Assembly: GCA_950022655.1 (NCBI GenBank)
Contig: OX465579.1
Coordinates: 18,265,088 to 18,329,087, forward strand
Length of the DNA stretch: 64,000 nt
Direction of reading: 5' to 3'
From: Alentia gelatinosa
Lineage: Eukaryota > Annelida > Polychaeta > Phyllodocida > Polynoidae
Shown: in pieces, positions 31,100 to 42,063 of the stretch
Layout of the letters: each line of letters starts with the position of its first letter
How positions within the stretch are numbered: position 1 is the stretch's first letter
Position numbers and translations under genes: made by a program
Notes under the pieces: generated by a model
What the model was told of the DNA's origin: nothing
Database searches by the model: none
What the model saw: only the letters and a program-made list of their open reading frames with translations

Positions 31100-32511
31100 C
31101 AGGTGTTAACATACATTACATACCTCTCAGCGCGTCTTTAGATTGACTCCACTGGTGCCCGAGGAGGACGCAGTGTCTCTCGCCGTCGCCGCCGACTCCG
31201 CTACGCACTGAGCAGACGACATTTCACTGAAAGCACCGTTTTGGCGGGAACGGCGGCCACACTTATTGACTCGGCCCCACGATGCCGCTTCTTGCCTGGG
31301 GATCTTTCAGCAGCGTCGTCCACCAGACTTGGATAATACTATCATCTAAGACAATCGCCGGGCACCACACGGCAAACCTGTAGAGGAGCTGTACTCAGTT
31401 CTAGGCCTAACCCGGCCTACCCGGAGCTTAAGCGGCGGTCGCTTCTATAATAAACAGGACGTTCTGCAGCGGACGGTGGGCGTTGAGTGTGTGGGACAGG
31501 GGCGGCAGGCTACTTACTTACTCAGCCGGACCAGGAACCCGAGGAGCTATCAGACCGTAAGGAGTTGGTGGGCGTTAGTGTCAGTTCGGGGTCCCCGCTC
31601 GTTGTATCATTAATTCATGGCTGACATTTGAGATGGTGCGATGAGAACCACAGGCGGGTGGGCAGCTTCGGCTATGCGTTGGTGTGGCGGTGGTGGCGCC
31701 ACTGGCAACCACCACCAGTGGTCAGAGCGCATGACCGAGTCATGATCCCGAGACGGAGGTCACGTGATCGGCGAGAACGCGGTAAGAGACGCTGGTGAGA
31801 CGCTGCCTGTCCCGACCAGCGCTCTTCTCTGAGTCTCAGAAACCAGCACTCACAGAGGCAAGCCCAACAAGAGGAGAAAAAATATAACCAGTGTGTGCTT
31901 CTTCAGACGTTTCTTTGAACAGACGTCTGCCCACTACCACTGATCACCTCTCAGTGCTCCCTGGAAAACACCACCCTCCTGTGTCCATCACCTCCACCCC
32001 ACCCCATCCAGCGCACCCCTTTGCAATAGTCCCCTTCCCCAATATCAACGCCCACATCCCAACCTCCCATTCCCCACTGCCCTTTGCCCTTGGCTTTCCC
32101 CAGAAGAGGCTGCCGCTGCCCCTCCTCCCCGTACCCGTCCCCCACCCTCCTTCACCCCTGGCGTCAGCTGGAGGAGTGCGTTTAAATGGCGCGTTGGCTT
32201 CCTACCGTTGCCCACCGCCGCCGTTCGGGTCAGGGCGTCTGCACACAGCCTTGACGGACGCTACACAGACGCCGCCTTAAGGGAGACGCCACCAGCAGCC
32301 GGGCGCGCCACCACCCCAGCCGGCCCCGACAGGCGGTGGGGAGGGAGCAGAGGGGGGACCTGCCTGGCCCTTCACCAGGACGCCGGACGCACCTGGAGCA
32401 ATAGAAGAAACCCGACAACGGTGGAGGAGGACCTGGGACACGGGCTGTGAGGCTGTGGCTGCCTCCGGGCGTGCCGTGGAGGAGGCGGAGAGGAGGAGGA
32501 GGCCGAGCAGT
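31100..32511 (+). promoter_or_regulatory. GC-rich segment, candidate internal promoter
   Basis: Base composition shifts from AT-rich intron to GC- and CpG-rich sequence from about 31100 to 32660. It includes GGTCACGTGATC (CACGTG at 31761-31766) and C-rich Sp/KLF-like words around 31990-32160. The segment ends in an open frame with an ATG and a donor in the phase needed for finger 2 (see 32512-32617). Alternative promoters that make proteins without finger 1 are known for vertebrate NZF genes. There is no direct evidence of transcription here. Confidence 0.35.
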
Positions 32512-32617
32512 ATGACCGGCGTGGCGGAGATGGCCGGGCTCGGCTTCTGGCCAACTTACAACTATGACGTGCTGAGGGCCTGGCCCAGGGGCGCCCCCTG
32601 GTGTCGTCATGCTGGGG
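32512..32617 (+). CDS. MYT1: Possible alternative first coding exon of the MYT1-family gene
   Basis: An ATG at 32512 (A at position -3) opens a frame of 35 codons plus 1 nt, [20 protein letters not shown] onward, up to a donor GGGG|GTACGTC. A second ATG with a better context (GAGATGG) lies at 32530. The outgoing phase 1 matches exon G, giving ...[12 protein letters not shown]. The resulting protein would lack finger 1, the KKRK patch and the acidic region, and would start 35 residues before finger 2. No homolog of this leader is known to me. GC-rich DNA often has chance open frames, so confidence is modest. Confidence 0.35.
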
Positions 32618-32700
32618 GTACGTCATCAAAGGCTGGGCGCAGATTGCGCTGACGTGGCATTGTCGGTGGGGAAACGACTCGGGTGGTGCCGTCAGCGTGT

Positions 32701-32726
32701 GTATGTGTGTGTATATATATATATAC

Positions 32727-32795
<69 letters not shown>

Positions 32796-32815
32796 CATAT
32801 ATATACATATATATA
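32701..32815. repeat. (TG)n(TA)n microsatellite
   Basis: Interrupted TA repeats with TACA steps, about 115 bp. The Tyr/Ile-rich frames on both strands are compositional. Confidence 0.95.
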
Positions 32816-33537
32816 TTACCTAGAATCCGGTCCGAGGAGATTACAACCGCTTTGATCTGACACCAGTTGATATTAATCACCGTTCGTCGCTAAAAATGAC
32901 CATGCTCTAAGATTTCCAAAGATTTGAAACTCGTTTGATTGCTCGTGAGGTGGCAGTTCCGGCGAACATGATAGTAATAGCCTCGGTGTAGCCTTACAAG
33001 GAAGATATAGTTCCGTCATTGTTCATATTCGAACTTTTTATATACTTTGTATTTTTTACACTATTATCAGAATCATTATCATTTTCATATTTTAGAAGTA
33101 TTTAGTAACATTACAGCAGTTTATCATGTTGTCACGAAGTTCTGATATCGGAGTTTTATGACATTTGAGGGACTTTTTAGGGACTTTTTTTCCGTCACGA
33201 GCTTGAAACTAGAGATTGAACAACGGATGAGATAAAAAGAAATCAAATAGATTCACATAAATATGAGAGAGAGAAGTTTGGAACATATTCAGCGACAATA
33301 TGGGCCATAGAAAAAACAGATAAACAATATTCAGGGAAAATTGTATTCAATTGATTGTATAAAAGGGTTACAGGATAGAACGGGCTAAGAAGATAAAGTA
33401 AAACACAACGAGGGATAGGTCAAGTTGCGAAAGACAAATAAACTTCGCATGAAAGTAGGTTTGGGGGAGGACATAGGCCTAGAAATATAGATGACATTTG
33501 GGCAATTCTTCACAGGATCAAAAGGCACCTCACTCCC

Positions 33538-33609
33538 ACAGAGAACATGTCAAGCTGTCAGTTATCCCTGACAATCGCGATAGTATTACCATCTGACATG
33601 TTCTCTGTC
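33538..33609. repeat. 72-bp inverted repeat with perfect 15-bp arms
   Basis: ACAGAGAACATGTCA (33538-33552) and TGACATGTTCTCTGT (33595-33609) are perfect inverses. Within the loop is a second small hairpin, TGTCAG/CTGACA. A minimal MITE and a transcribed small hairpin are both possible. Confidence 0.8.
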
Positions 33610-34266
33610 ATAGAGGTTTAAAAAACTGGATATGGGGAATGAGGCATATCCAATATCTGATATAAATTTACCCGAATCAGATACAAATATGTCACCGCCA
33701 TTTCAATGTCAACGCATGGCTCGAGAGGGGTAGTTATCCCAATCCTTTTCATGGTAACGGATTCATCAAAGGATTAAGATCACAGGCTAACGCACCCGCC
33801 TCAGTTTTTTGTCATTGGAAACCGAAGTTATTCAAACAATTTTCCCGCCCTATCAGTTCTATGTTTTTGGTGTAATGTGACCTATGTAGTTAATTGGCGC
33901 TTTAACGTAGTAGCCGAAGTGTGTGGTATTTGTATTAATTTTTTGAATAGAATCGAAGTGTGCATCATCTCGCGGGTAAAGTATTAAGATGACAAGGCGC
34001 GCGAATGCGAATCGGGGAGGGATGGAGGTCATATTAAGGTACTTCCGGAGCACCGCCGGTACTTCCGGAGACGGCACGGTCACGTGACCCTATGCATTCT
34101 GCCGCAGTCATTCATTAAACCCCTTCTGATTGGCTGGTGCGGTGCCAGAAAGCGAACGCCCTCCCCCTGTCCTCTTGGCGCTGAGCTGTCGAAATGCTTT
34201 TGTTGTCGTGCTCAGCTGCCAAGGTAACGTCTGCGTCGCACCCGTTGGCATGGCAACCACGTTTGA

Positions 34267-34362
<96 letters not shown>

Positions 34363-34660
34363 TAAGATAAAGACTACATGTACTCCCTTTATCAACTTGA
34401 AACACAGTATTGACAAGAATTTTGATATGCCTACTCACCTCCTGATATATTTATGTAGAACGACCTGACCATGCTGTACAAGCTACACAGCGAGATGATA
34501 ATTTGCGGTTCGTACGGAACGAGGCGTTCATGCTGAGCTCCGTGCAAACCGTAAAGTTTTATCGAGTTTTGTGGTTTGTGGTTCTATTTTTAATATGTAC
34601 CTGAAATTGACAAAAATGTTTAACTTAAGCTGGCCTAGCAACTAATATTTCAATCAACGC

Positions 34661-34990
34661 GTACGGAACAGTGTTCCGTATTTTGCCATACGAAACAGTG
34701 TTCCGTATCGTACTTTTACGTTGTCTAGTGAAACGGTGCGTATTGACAGTATATACGGCATGGATATTTAGTAAATAGCACGACGCCTTAAACAGATATC
34801 GTGATACTTTCACAAGAGTTAAGCTATACGTGGTGAAAGGAAAACGAAATCTAAGCTACAGCTGAAAGTACATTAGTTTCTTGTTCGTGTATAAGATATT
34901 ATTATATGATATGTTTACTGTAAACGTATTCACACCGTTTCGCTGTATGCTGTGAAATAGCCGTACGGAACAGTTTTCCGTATTTCACAG
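34661..34990. repeat. Repeated palindrome TACGGAACAGTGTTCCGTA
   Basis: The perfect 19-bp palindrome is at 34661-34679. Near-copies TACGAAACAGTGTTCCGTA (34689-34707) and TACGGAACAGTTTTCCGTA (34963-34981) follow, and the region also holds a looser ACACCGTTTCGCTGTATG. The half-sites resemble nuclear-receptor GGAACA words, but the 1-bp spacing does not fit the usual 3-bp spacing. Confidence 0.7.
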
Positions 34991-35566
34991 TACGAAACAC
35001 TTTAGTGTACTTTGAACAAATAACGCCATTTGATTGGCTAATGGTCCGAACATATCAAGCAAGTGGTTGGTATGTTGGTCACGTTGTCATGTGTTAGTCA
35101 CGTGGTGAGTACGGAGGTCAGAAACTCCGGTGTGCAGTTTTTGTCCCCTATTATTAGCAAAATTACACATACTCGTTTCCTACATCGAGGTTAGCGTGTG
35201 AGGGAGGGCGTGTGAGAGGTGATGTTTTTATCGACGTTTTACATTCATTTATCAAAGTTGTCATCGATCTTATCGTAAGATGAATTGCAAACGAACACAT
35301 ATGTGGGAATATTGGTCCAAGGTGGGAGAATAGAGATTATAGTAAAACGTACTCACCTTGTTGAGACGTCCTCTCATACCGAGTTTCTTTCTATACAAAT
35401 AATAAACGAGCATATGGAAGAGTAAATAAAGGTCGCATTTTACAAGTCACAGACCTCAGAGAAGGTGAGCGAGAATATGGTCGTATCGATGCCTTGTTAG
35501 ACTGGCTTCAGTCCCTATATATCCCTTGACCTCACCCATCCCTCCTCGCTGTGATGCAGGGATTCT

Positions 35567-35668
35567 TGGACCAGTCACACTATAACATACATGTACTTTA
35601 ACTTGATTTGGTCTGATTATCTAACGAATGTTCATCATCAAAGACTTGAGCAGGTCTAGTGTCTTGTA
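35567..35668 (+). repeat. Dispersed repeat R1
   Basis: It contains ATTCTTGGACCAGTCACACT, TAACGAATGTTCATCATCAA and GACTTGAGCAGGTCTA. Compare 38355-38465, the best-preserved copy. Confidence 0.6.
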
Positions 35669-36344
35669 TGTGCGAGTATTCGGGCAATTATGCTCTGTGA
35701 TCTCTTAGGAAATACATACTGTAGATCGTGAGTTATGGAACCTACTGGACCATCAAACTCAATCCATGTACTAAAGATCGAATGTGCCCATATCTATGTT
35801 CCCTGTCTCTATTGTATATGTTCATGGCGATGCAAGGAAGAAAGCCCAAGAGAGGATGATTGTACTGCCATCCATTGACAAATAAAAAAATACTGTTGTG
35901 GGAGTATGCAGCAGGTAGTTGTAGCCACGCCCTAATTCATGAAAAACAACATTTTTCACCCTATAAACGTTTACACAGCCATCCTATGTTTGTTGTATCA
36001 TTATATTACATGCATCAAATCACATTAATCTTAATTGTTTACGTTTGGCATATTGATTAAAACAGAGTTTGACATGCCTGCCTTCCTTGAATGTCCCACG
36101 TCTGGCGTTTAGTCCTATAACCGTCTTGTATGCAGAGAATGTCATCATGGCTCGCCAAAGTAAGATGACGCTTTCATGTCATGCCATGTTCTTTGTCAGG
36201 GCTTTTTATTCTCTGTACCACCCCCTGCCTCGAGTCAGTGCTATTCCTCCAGCCACCTCCTCTACCCTAGACTGGCCTCAGCCCCTGTGCCATGCATCCG
36301 TGTCTGCCGCCTCCCTACATTCCACCTCATAGTGACACAGGTGA

Positions 36345-36812
36345 TTCATGGGCCAGTCAGGGAAGGATATATATTAAATTTAACTTTATTTTTATTTTCT
36401 TCAATCATTTGACACTTTCACTGAGCTGCATAGCACCACAAACACACCCTGAAATATGCCGCTGGAGTAACATTTTCACCACTCTGGTACGCTGGCGCTT
36501 TTCACAATATCCATAGTGAGGTCATTATATCACATCTCTATGGTAATCCAAAATGATTAGGATGTTATATAATAGTAATGATGTTAACTCAGATATAGTT
36601 TTACGTTGGACAATTTCTATCAACATATTTGCATTATTTCATTGATAAATAGCAATTCCTTAAATCTGGAAATAATACAAGCTTCACGGCATCATATTGT
36701 ACTACATCCAGAAATGCCTCCAGGCATTACGGCGTACTATGTTTCCAGGCATCATAGCGTAGCTAAAGTGTTAATGACTGTTCATATTCAAAGACTCGAG
36801 CAAGTCTACCTC
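36345..36812 (+). repeat. Dispersed repeat R1 split by a nested inverted-repeat element
   Basis: The left part (36345-36412) reads CATGGGCCAGTCAGGGAAGG, then TTCAATCATTT. The right part (36772-36812) reads TAATGACTGTTCATATTCAA, then GACTCGAGCAAGTCTACC. Together they restore the R1 order. The 359-bp insert (36413-36771) starts GACACTTTCACTGAGCTGCA and ends ATAGCGTAGCTAAAGTGT, with inverted ACACTTT/AAAGTGT ends. Confidence 0.55.
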
Positions 36813-37288
36813 CACCCGAGCCCACCGCGTTGTCACTCCTCACCACCAGGGGGAATACACAAGTGACGCCTGCCACCAGACGGCGCTGCCGCCTGTGCGC
36901 ACCATGTGACCCACACACGTGACCCTTACACGTGACCCTCAGGTGGGTCGGGTCAGCTCTGTCTGCTGATTGGCCGCTCTCCGCTGGTCTCCGCCGAGCA
37001 CGTGTCCTCAATCGAGGCTGTCTGCCAGGGACTAGCATAGCGGCTGGTTCACTTCCGGTCAGACGCGGGGACTTAGAAGGACCAGCATCCTCATTACCGG
37101 ACGTCCGTCTGTCTGTGCGTCGTGCCCGCGTCCCGCCCGGTCACCGTCGTCTTAGTTGGTGCTCCTTACCTTACCTGATGTTACCTCAACCTATGGTTCA
37201 CAGGCTCAGCAAAATATACTTTCCTTCGCTTTCCCGTTATCCCACTAAACCTCTTGACATATATACATTATATATGCATACATATATG

Positions 37289-37777
37289 TATAAAGTAGAA
37301 CTGCGCGTAAGCGGACACCCTCTGTTCCGGACCAAAGTGTCCGCATACGCATGGTTACCGCTTACACGGGGTTAAAATAAACATCTAATAGTTCCAAGCA
37401 AAGTTGTCCCTTAGCGTGGTGTGTCTGCTTATTAGATAGCGCGATTGTAGTCGGGGGCCAACCATTATTTTCTGGTGTCATAATCAATAGATAATCGTGA
37501 GACAAAAAGAATTTTTTTTTTTATAAAATCCATTAATAACTGAACCTGCCACCTTATGTTTTGTTTAACATCAGGAGGCAAGATGGCTGCCTCCTTAACA
37601 CAATACATATAATATATATACAGTAGAAGCACGTATGCAGACACCCCACGTCAAAAGACACCTTTGCTGGGAACGGATCCCTATATTAGATGTTTATTTT
37701 AACCCTGTGTAAGCGGTTACCACGCGTAAGCGGGCACTTTGGCCCAGAACGGAGGGTATCCGCTTATGCAGGGTTCT
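37289..37777. mobile_element. pogo/Tigger-like non-autonomous element with about 90-bp inverted ends
   Basis: The left arm (AAGTAGAACTGCGCGTAAGC, then GGACACCCTC) is the inverse of the right arm (GAGGGTATCCGCTTATGCAG). The match continues for about 90 bp to ATTAGATGTTTATTTTAACC, with roughly 13 differences. An inner CAGTAGAAGCACGTATGCAG at about 37620 looks like a third terminus. CAGTAGAA followed by a GTATGCGGAC-like word resembles pogo/Tigger ends, which are Tc1/mariner relatives. No transposase is present. Confidence 0.65.
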
Positions 37778-38354
37778 TTTTTTTTGTTTTTTTTCAAAGA
37801 CATTTATTTATATTGGTTTGTGCTCAGCCCCAAGATACTGGTCTCAATGCACAACCAGTGCCATATAGTTACATATTGCACATGCCTGTAAAACACAATA
37901 GGCTTCATCTATTTATAAACATAGTAGTTACACACAAAAAAGACCTGAATACTTTCCCTCAGTTGGACCCACCCTCTACATTCCTGCTTATCATAGCTGA
38001 CAGCCTGCTCCCCACACTGTACTGTAACCCCTAGACTGGCCTCAGTCCCTGTATCGTACCCCTCCACCCCTTCTGAGTGACTAGTCTCATCCATAATCGG
38101 CCATGTAGACTGGCGCAATTTTGAGCCACACTCCCCAAGCAGAGGTCTGGCTACTGGTCAGGATATCTGCTGGGAGATTGATACCCTCTCACTTTGATCT
38201 CAATTGAGACATAGTCAGGAGTAGGCGAAATATATTGCTATGACAATACAGGCGGCCAGGGAACTGGAGGAGGGGAGGGGTAGAGGGAGGTATAGGGTTA
38301 CAGGGAGTGGCTTGGGGTCATAAACAGGAGATTCTGGTCAGAGTGGACAAGTCT

Positions 38355-38465
38355 TTGATTCATGGGCCAGTCAGAGAAGGACACATGCTATAATGAATTG
38401 TATTCCGATTTTCTTTAATCATTTAATGAATGTTCATAATCAAAGACTTGAGCAAGTCTATGTAA
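38355..38465 (+). repeat. Dispersed repeat R1, best-preserved copy
   Basis: ATTCATGGGCCAGTCAGAGA, AGGACACATGCTATAATG, TTTAATCATTTAATGAATGT, TCATAATCAAAGACTTGAGC and AAGTCTATG occur in order. It is not palindromic overall, but it contains the internal palindromes GACTTGAGCAAGTC and CATTTAATG. Confidence 0.65.
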
Positions 38466-38773
38466 CCCCCACAAGCCATCCCTCACCCCATCCCCTGCTT
38501 ACCGCCCTCCACACCCCGCTTCTCAGAGCTGCCCGACCCCCGCGCCCCCGTCACCGGCACCCCCTGCCCGACCGCCCGGGGGACGATGCGTGCCTGATCC
38601 CCGTGCATGCCAATGAGTCATGCGCCAGTGTTTGCTAAGCCCTGTGACAGCAGTTGTCAGGAGAGATTCACCCAAACAGGGCCGGCCCTGAGCGGGGTCT
38701 TGGGCGGGAGGACGGGCGGAGAACTGTCAGCGATATGAATAATTAGATCGGCGACGCGTGCTTGTATACAATA

Positions 38774-39397
38774 CTGGAGAACTCGACCCGAAACGAACTC
38801 GACCCGTAAAAAAACTCGACCCGTAAGGAACTCGACCCACTAAAAAGAACTCGACCCATTAGAAGAACTCGATCCATAGCGAACTCGACCCGTTAGAAGA
38901 ACTCGACCCATCTGTTTTAAATCTTCCCATCTCAAGTATAAATTATAACTGTGAATAGATATATTTAGTAGTAAGTATGTTATCTTGGCCTCAAATGTGG
39001 GGAAGAAAATGAACAGAAAATCCTACCCTTAACCCTATCCCTAACCCGAACTTTAACACTATCCTTAACCCTAACACCATCCCTAACCACATCCATAACC
39101 ATAACCTTAACCATAACCTTCCCCCTAAACATATCTGGACATAGTATGTTGAAGGAAGGCACAACCCAAGACAGAGAAATAACGTTGAAATACAGGATGG
39201 TGATTATTGCTTAGATGGTGATTATTATCCACTGGTTTGTTTGTCTAAAAGCTATTTAGTCAGACCTTTCCTTCTATATGAAACTGTCTTATCCATAGAT
39301 ATCTGAAAAGGGTTGAGTTCTCCGATCGAATTCTCCAAAGCAGGTCTAGTTCTCCTGACAACTCCCGGTCGAGTTTGTTTCGGGCCGAGTTCCCCAG
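38774..39397. mobile_element. M4 inverted-repeat element with iterated GAACTCGACCC
   Basis: The left end is CTGGAGAACTCGACCCGAAA, then CGAACTCGACCCG. The right end is CGGTCGAGTTTGTTTCGGGC, then CGAGTTCCCCAG. TA lies directly outside both ends. GAACTCGACCC is repeated about eight times at 38780-38912 at 17-20-bp intervals. The middle (39024-39125) holds degenerate CCCTAA/CCTTAACC telomere-like repeats. Iterated end-proximal sites are typical of transposase-binding arrays, and a TA duplication would suit Tc1/mariner or IS630-type elements. Confidence 0.7.
39024..39125. repeat. Degenerate telomere-like repeats (CCCTAA/CCATAACC)
   Basis: Words ACCCTTAACCCTATCCCTAA, CCCTAACACCATCCCTAACC and CCATAACCTTAACCATAACC form a short, diverged array similar to TTAGGG-type telomeric repeats. 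It lies inside M4. Confidence 0.65.
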
Positions 39398-39769
39398 TAA
39401 CCGAACACAACCACCCTCACCCACCTCACTCTCATTACCACCACCCGATCCTCTTTTTAAATTTAGTTTACCAAAACAATTTTATCTCTTTTTTTTATTG
39501 TTACAGAGTTACAACTTTTTATAAGCAATTTTAATTAAGGGAATATTGTATAAAAAAATGTTTTCCAAAGAAATAAGACCCCTATTCTGACGAGTAGGAT
39601 TTATCTCGAATTTCTCAACCTCTCCACAAAGATATAAAATGGGAAAATGTTTATACATAAGGAGTATTGTGTGTACAATCACTGAATTCGGCGATACAGC
39701 CATTCTTCCACTTAGGCCCTAGCCCCCTACTCCTCATTCTAATGGCGGGTGTTAAACCGTATGAGCAGT

Positions 39770-39835
39770 GGGTACCGGGATTTGAACCCACAACTTCCCA
39801 TGCTCGAGGCAAACACCCCTACCACTTAGTGATGA
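39770..39835 (-). repeat. tRNA-derived SINE head or tRNA pseudogene
   Basis: The minus strand reads CACTAAGTGGTAGGGGTGTT, TGCCTCGAGCATGGGAAGTT, then GTGGGTTCAAATCCCGGTA. These resemble an A-box (GTGGTAGGGGTG) and a B-box (GGGTTCAAATCCC) at tRNA-like spacing. The acceptor stem does not pair convincingly, so I do not call a working tRNA. Confidence 0.5.
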
Positions 39836-41491
39836 AACCAACCGAACTTGTTAAAAGTATCTACAAATGAATTACATATGCGTATAGGACTTTATTTTAT
39901 TCATTTCTGAATTTGAATGGTGAAATTGCTACAGGTTAGAGTTTGGGACAAGGAACGTATGATTATCACTTCGATCTAGTATAGATCTACTTAATTCTCA
40001 AGCAGCTACAAATCTGAGAATACAACATGTACCTCAAAGTTTCACCAGGTATTATCTTTTGTTGTAAGATGTTTCACGATAATGGTTATTAAAATGGACA
40101 CCATTATTGACTCAGTCCCACAGAGTAATGAAAAGGGAATACTGGTTTTGGTGTTATTACAGGTCTCTGGGTTATCGTATTACCGACAGAATTGTCAGTT
40201 TTCATTTGAAATTGGTTTTGCTTCTTAACCAATAACTGGTCATCAACCAGCCTTCTGAAAACCAATCAGGACAAATTCGAAATAGTCGCAATTTATTTCA
40301 TGAGCCAGTAAGCTAGGGGAATAACAGTAACCTTTCAGATGGTAGACTTATTTAATTAAATGGAATAAGTACAAAACAATAACCAAAGTAAAAAAAAAAG
40401 TTAATATCGACGAATCCACATGAGGACAATACGTTAGGATCAGGGGAAAAAATGGTTGAATGCAAATATGTGTGCACACAAAAGCTAACAATGATTGAAA
40501 GTGAAGTATGTGGGCCTCTGTGTCATATGACATTATCCCATTTCCTCGTTTGATTGGAATTATTTACATCAGGATTCAACAGAGGGCACACAAAGAAGAG
40601 AGCAGATAATGAGATACAGCGTGTTCTTTTTAAATATATTAACATGGTGTATCCATGATGAATTGCCTCGGTGGAAGTGTCGCCGCAAGAAACAGCAATT
40701 GCTGGGGCGCATTTTGTGCCCACCCCTTGTGCTCTGGCTGTCGATTGTCATAGGCGGCATTCAGTTTGGGAGGAAACATTGTTATTCCCGCTCCTCTTCG
40801 CATTGTTCTCTCCTGTTGATGTTTGTTGGACCCTGAATGCCAACCCACCAAGGCTCTGTTAAATACACACAGTCGACTCTCTCACCACAAGAAAGTGTGC
40901 ATGTCTTTTCTCTGGGTTTTGTTTTCTTCTGCGAGTCCTGCCATTGTATTCTGCTATCCAAAAACTTCCAGGCACGCTTTTATGGTACTGGGAGGGAGAA
41001 AAAACATCATTCATCACCTTTGTCACAGCCGCTCACACCATCAGTGGCCCCCGATCAATTCATCCTGTGTATCCCACGTCGAGGGAGGCTTAGCCCTCAC
41101 CCCAATCCTCCGTGGCACTTTGCCCTCAACTTTTCCCTTACTTCATCCACTAACCACACACTTAAGGGATGGTTCCAACAACACGATGGATTTGCTGTGG
41201 TATATTATGGTATATCCAGAGATGTCAGTTTTCCATTTTTCCGTGGAAATCCACTTTTTCATATTAAGTATATGTCATTACTTTTCCTTGTGTCAAAAAA
41301 GAAAATATTGATTTTGCCTCATTCATGCCAATGAAACAGTGATTTGATCCTCCCCAAAGACCCTCAGCTGCATGCCATAGCCGACAAGGACATGTTATCC
41401 AAGTTTTCCCTGTTACATTGAAACAGAAAAATCTATATGAAAAATGTTTCCACTTTTTTCCCCGACTCCAACTGACATACCTGTATATCTT

Positions 41492-41790
41492 GCAGTTTCA
41501 CGATATGTTGTACTTCCTTTGTCGAAATATGTCGCGCCCGATGATATGTGTACTTTTTGACGATATTGTGTGTATATTATGGTGCTCTTCCACCATGACA
41601 CCTCATTATCATATCATGGCAATCTTTCATGACAAGAACGCGGCACATGTGCTTAACCAGATGGATACATTGTGGCAAATATGCATGCGAGTACTTAAAA
41701 CCTAGCAAGACAACCAAATCGTGACTTATCTCGCTATAGCTTGTGTGCTGGTGGCAACAGCACTCCAGAAAGAGACTCGTGAGATGAAAA
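41492..41790 (+). repeat. Dispersed repeat R2, copy 1
   Basis: It shares CACGATATGTTGTACTTCCT, TTGTCGAAATATGTC, GTGTGTATATTATGGTGCTC, GCTTAACCAGATGGATACAT and GCTTGTGTGCTGGTGG with 50925-51245. An outlying match, GGTTCCAACAACACGATGGA, at about 41168 corresponds to about 50587 in the other copy. Confidence 0.65.
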
Positions 41791-41794
41791 TGAT

Positions 41795-42063
41795 TTGATC
41801 CGTACTCCACCGACCTTGACCACAGAGTAATTCACACAGCAAAGCTGAGTGTAGCTGTCAAACGAGGTGGAGTGCAGACCAAGTTATTTTCATCAAGTGG
41901 GTTACTGATTTTATCTCACCCCGTATACATGATCAGGAACATTATCAATCAAAAAAATAACTCACCCAATTAGCCATTGAGTATTGGGTACACTCACTTC
42001 ATGGCCGGGAGTATGAATTCCTAAAGTTATGCCTATGGAGAAAAATACCGGGTTGAGATAAAT
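41795..42063 (-). mobile_element. Foldback element AHF-10
   Basis: The minus strand shows TATCTCAACCCGGTATTTTT, CTCCATAGGCATAAC and GGGGTGAGATAAAATC. The plus strand shows the stem CTCCACC/GGTGGAG around the apex TAATTCACACAGCAAAGCTG, then AGTGTAGCTG. Confidence 0.65.

Noticed and set aside
31891..32280. 129-codon frame in the GC-rich island
   Set aside because: It is Pro/His-rich with no recognisable domain or splice partner, so it is probably a chance frame in GC-rich DNA.
32455..32652. 65-codon protein starting at 32455
   Set aside because: Position 32455 is GTG, not ATG. Only the part from ATG 32512 to the donor at 32617 is considered, as a possible alternative exon.
34661..34679. Steroid-receptor response element
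   Set aside because: Half-sites GGAACA and TGTTCC are separated by 1 bp rather than the 3 bp these receptors need.
39024..39125. Chromosome end or recent telomere fusion
   Set aside because: The CCCTAA-like repeats are short, diverged and enclosed by a transposable element, with normal gene sequence on both sides.
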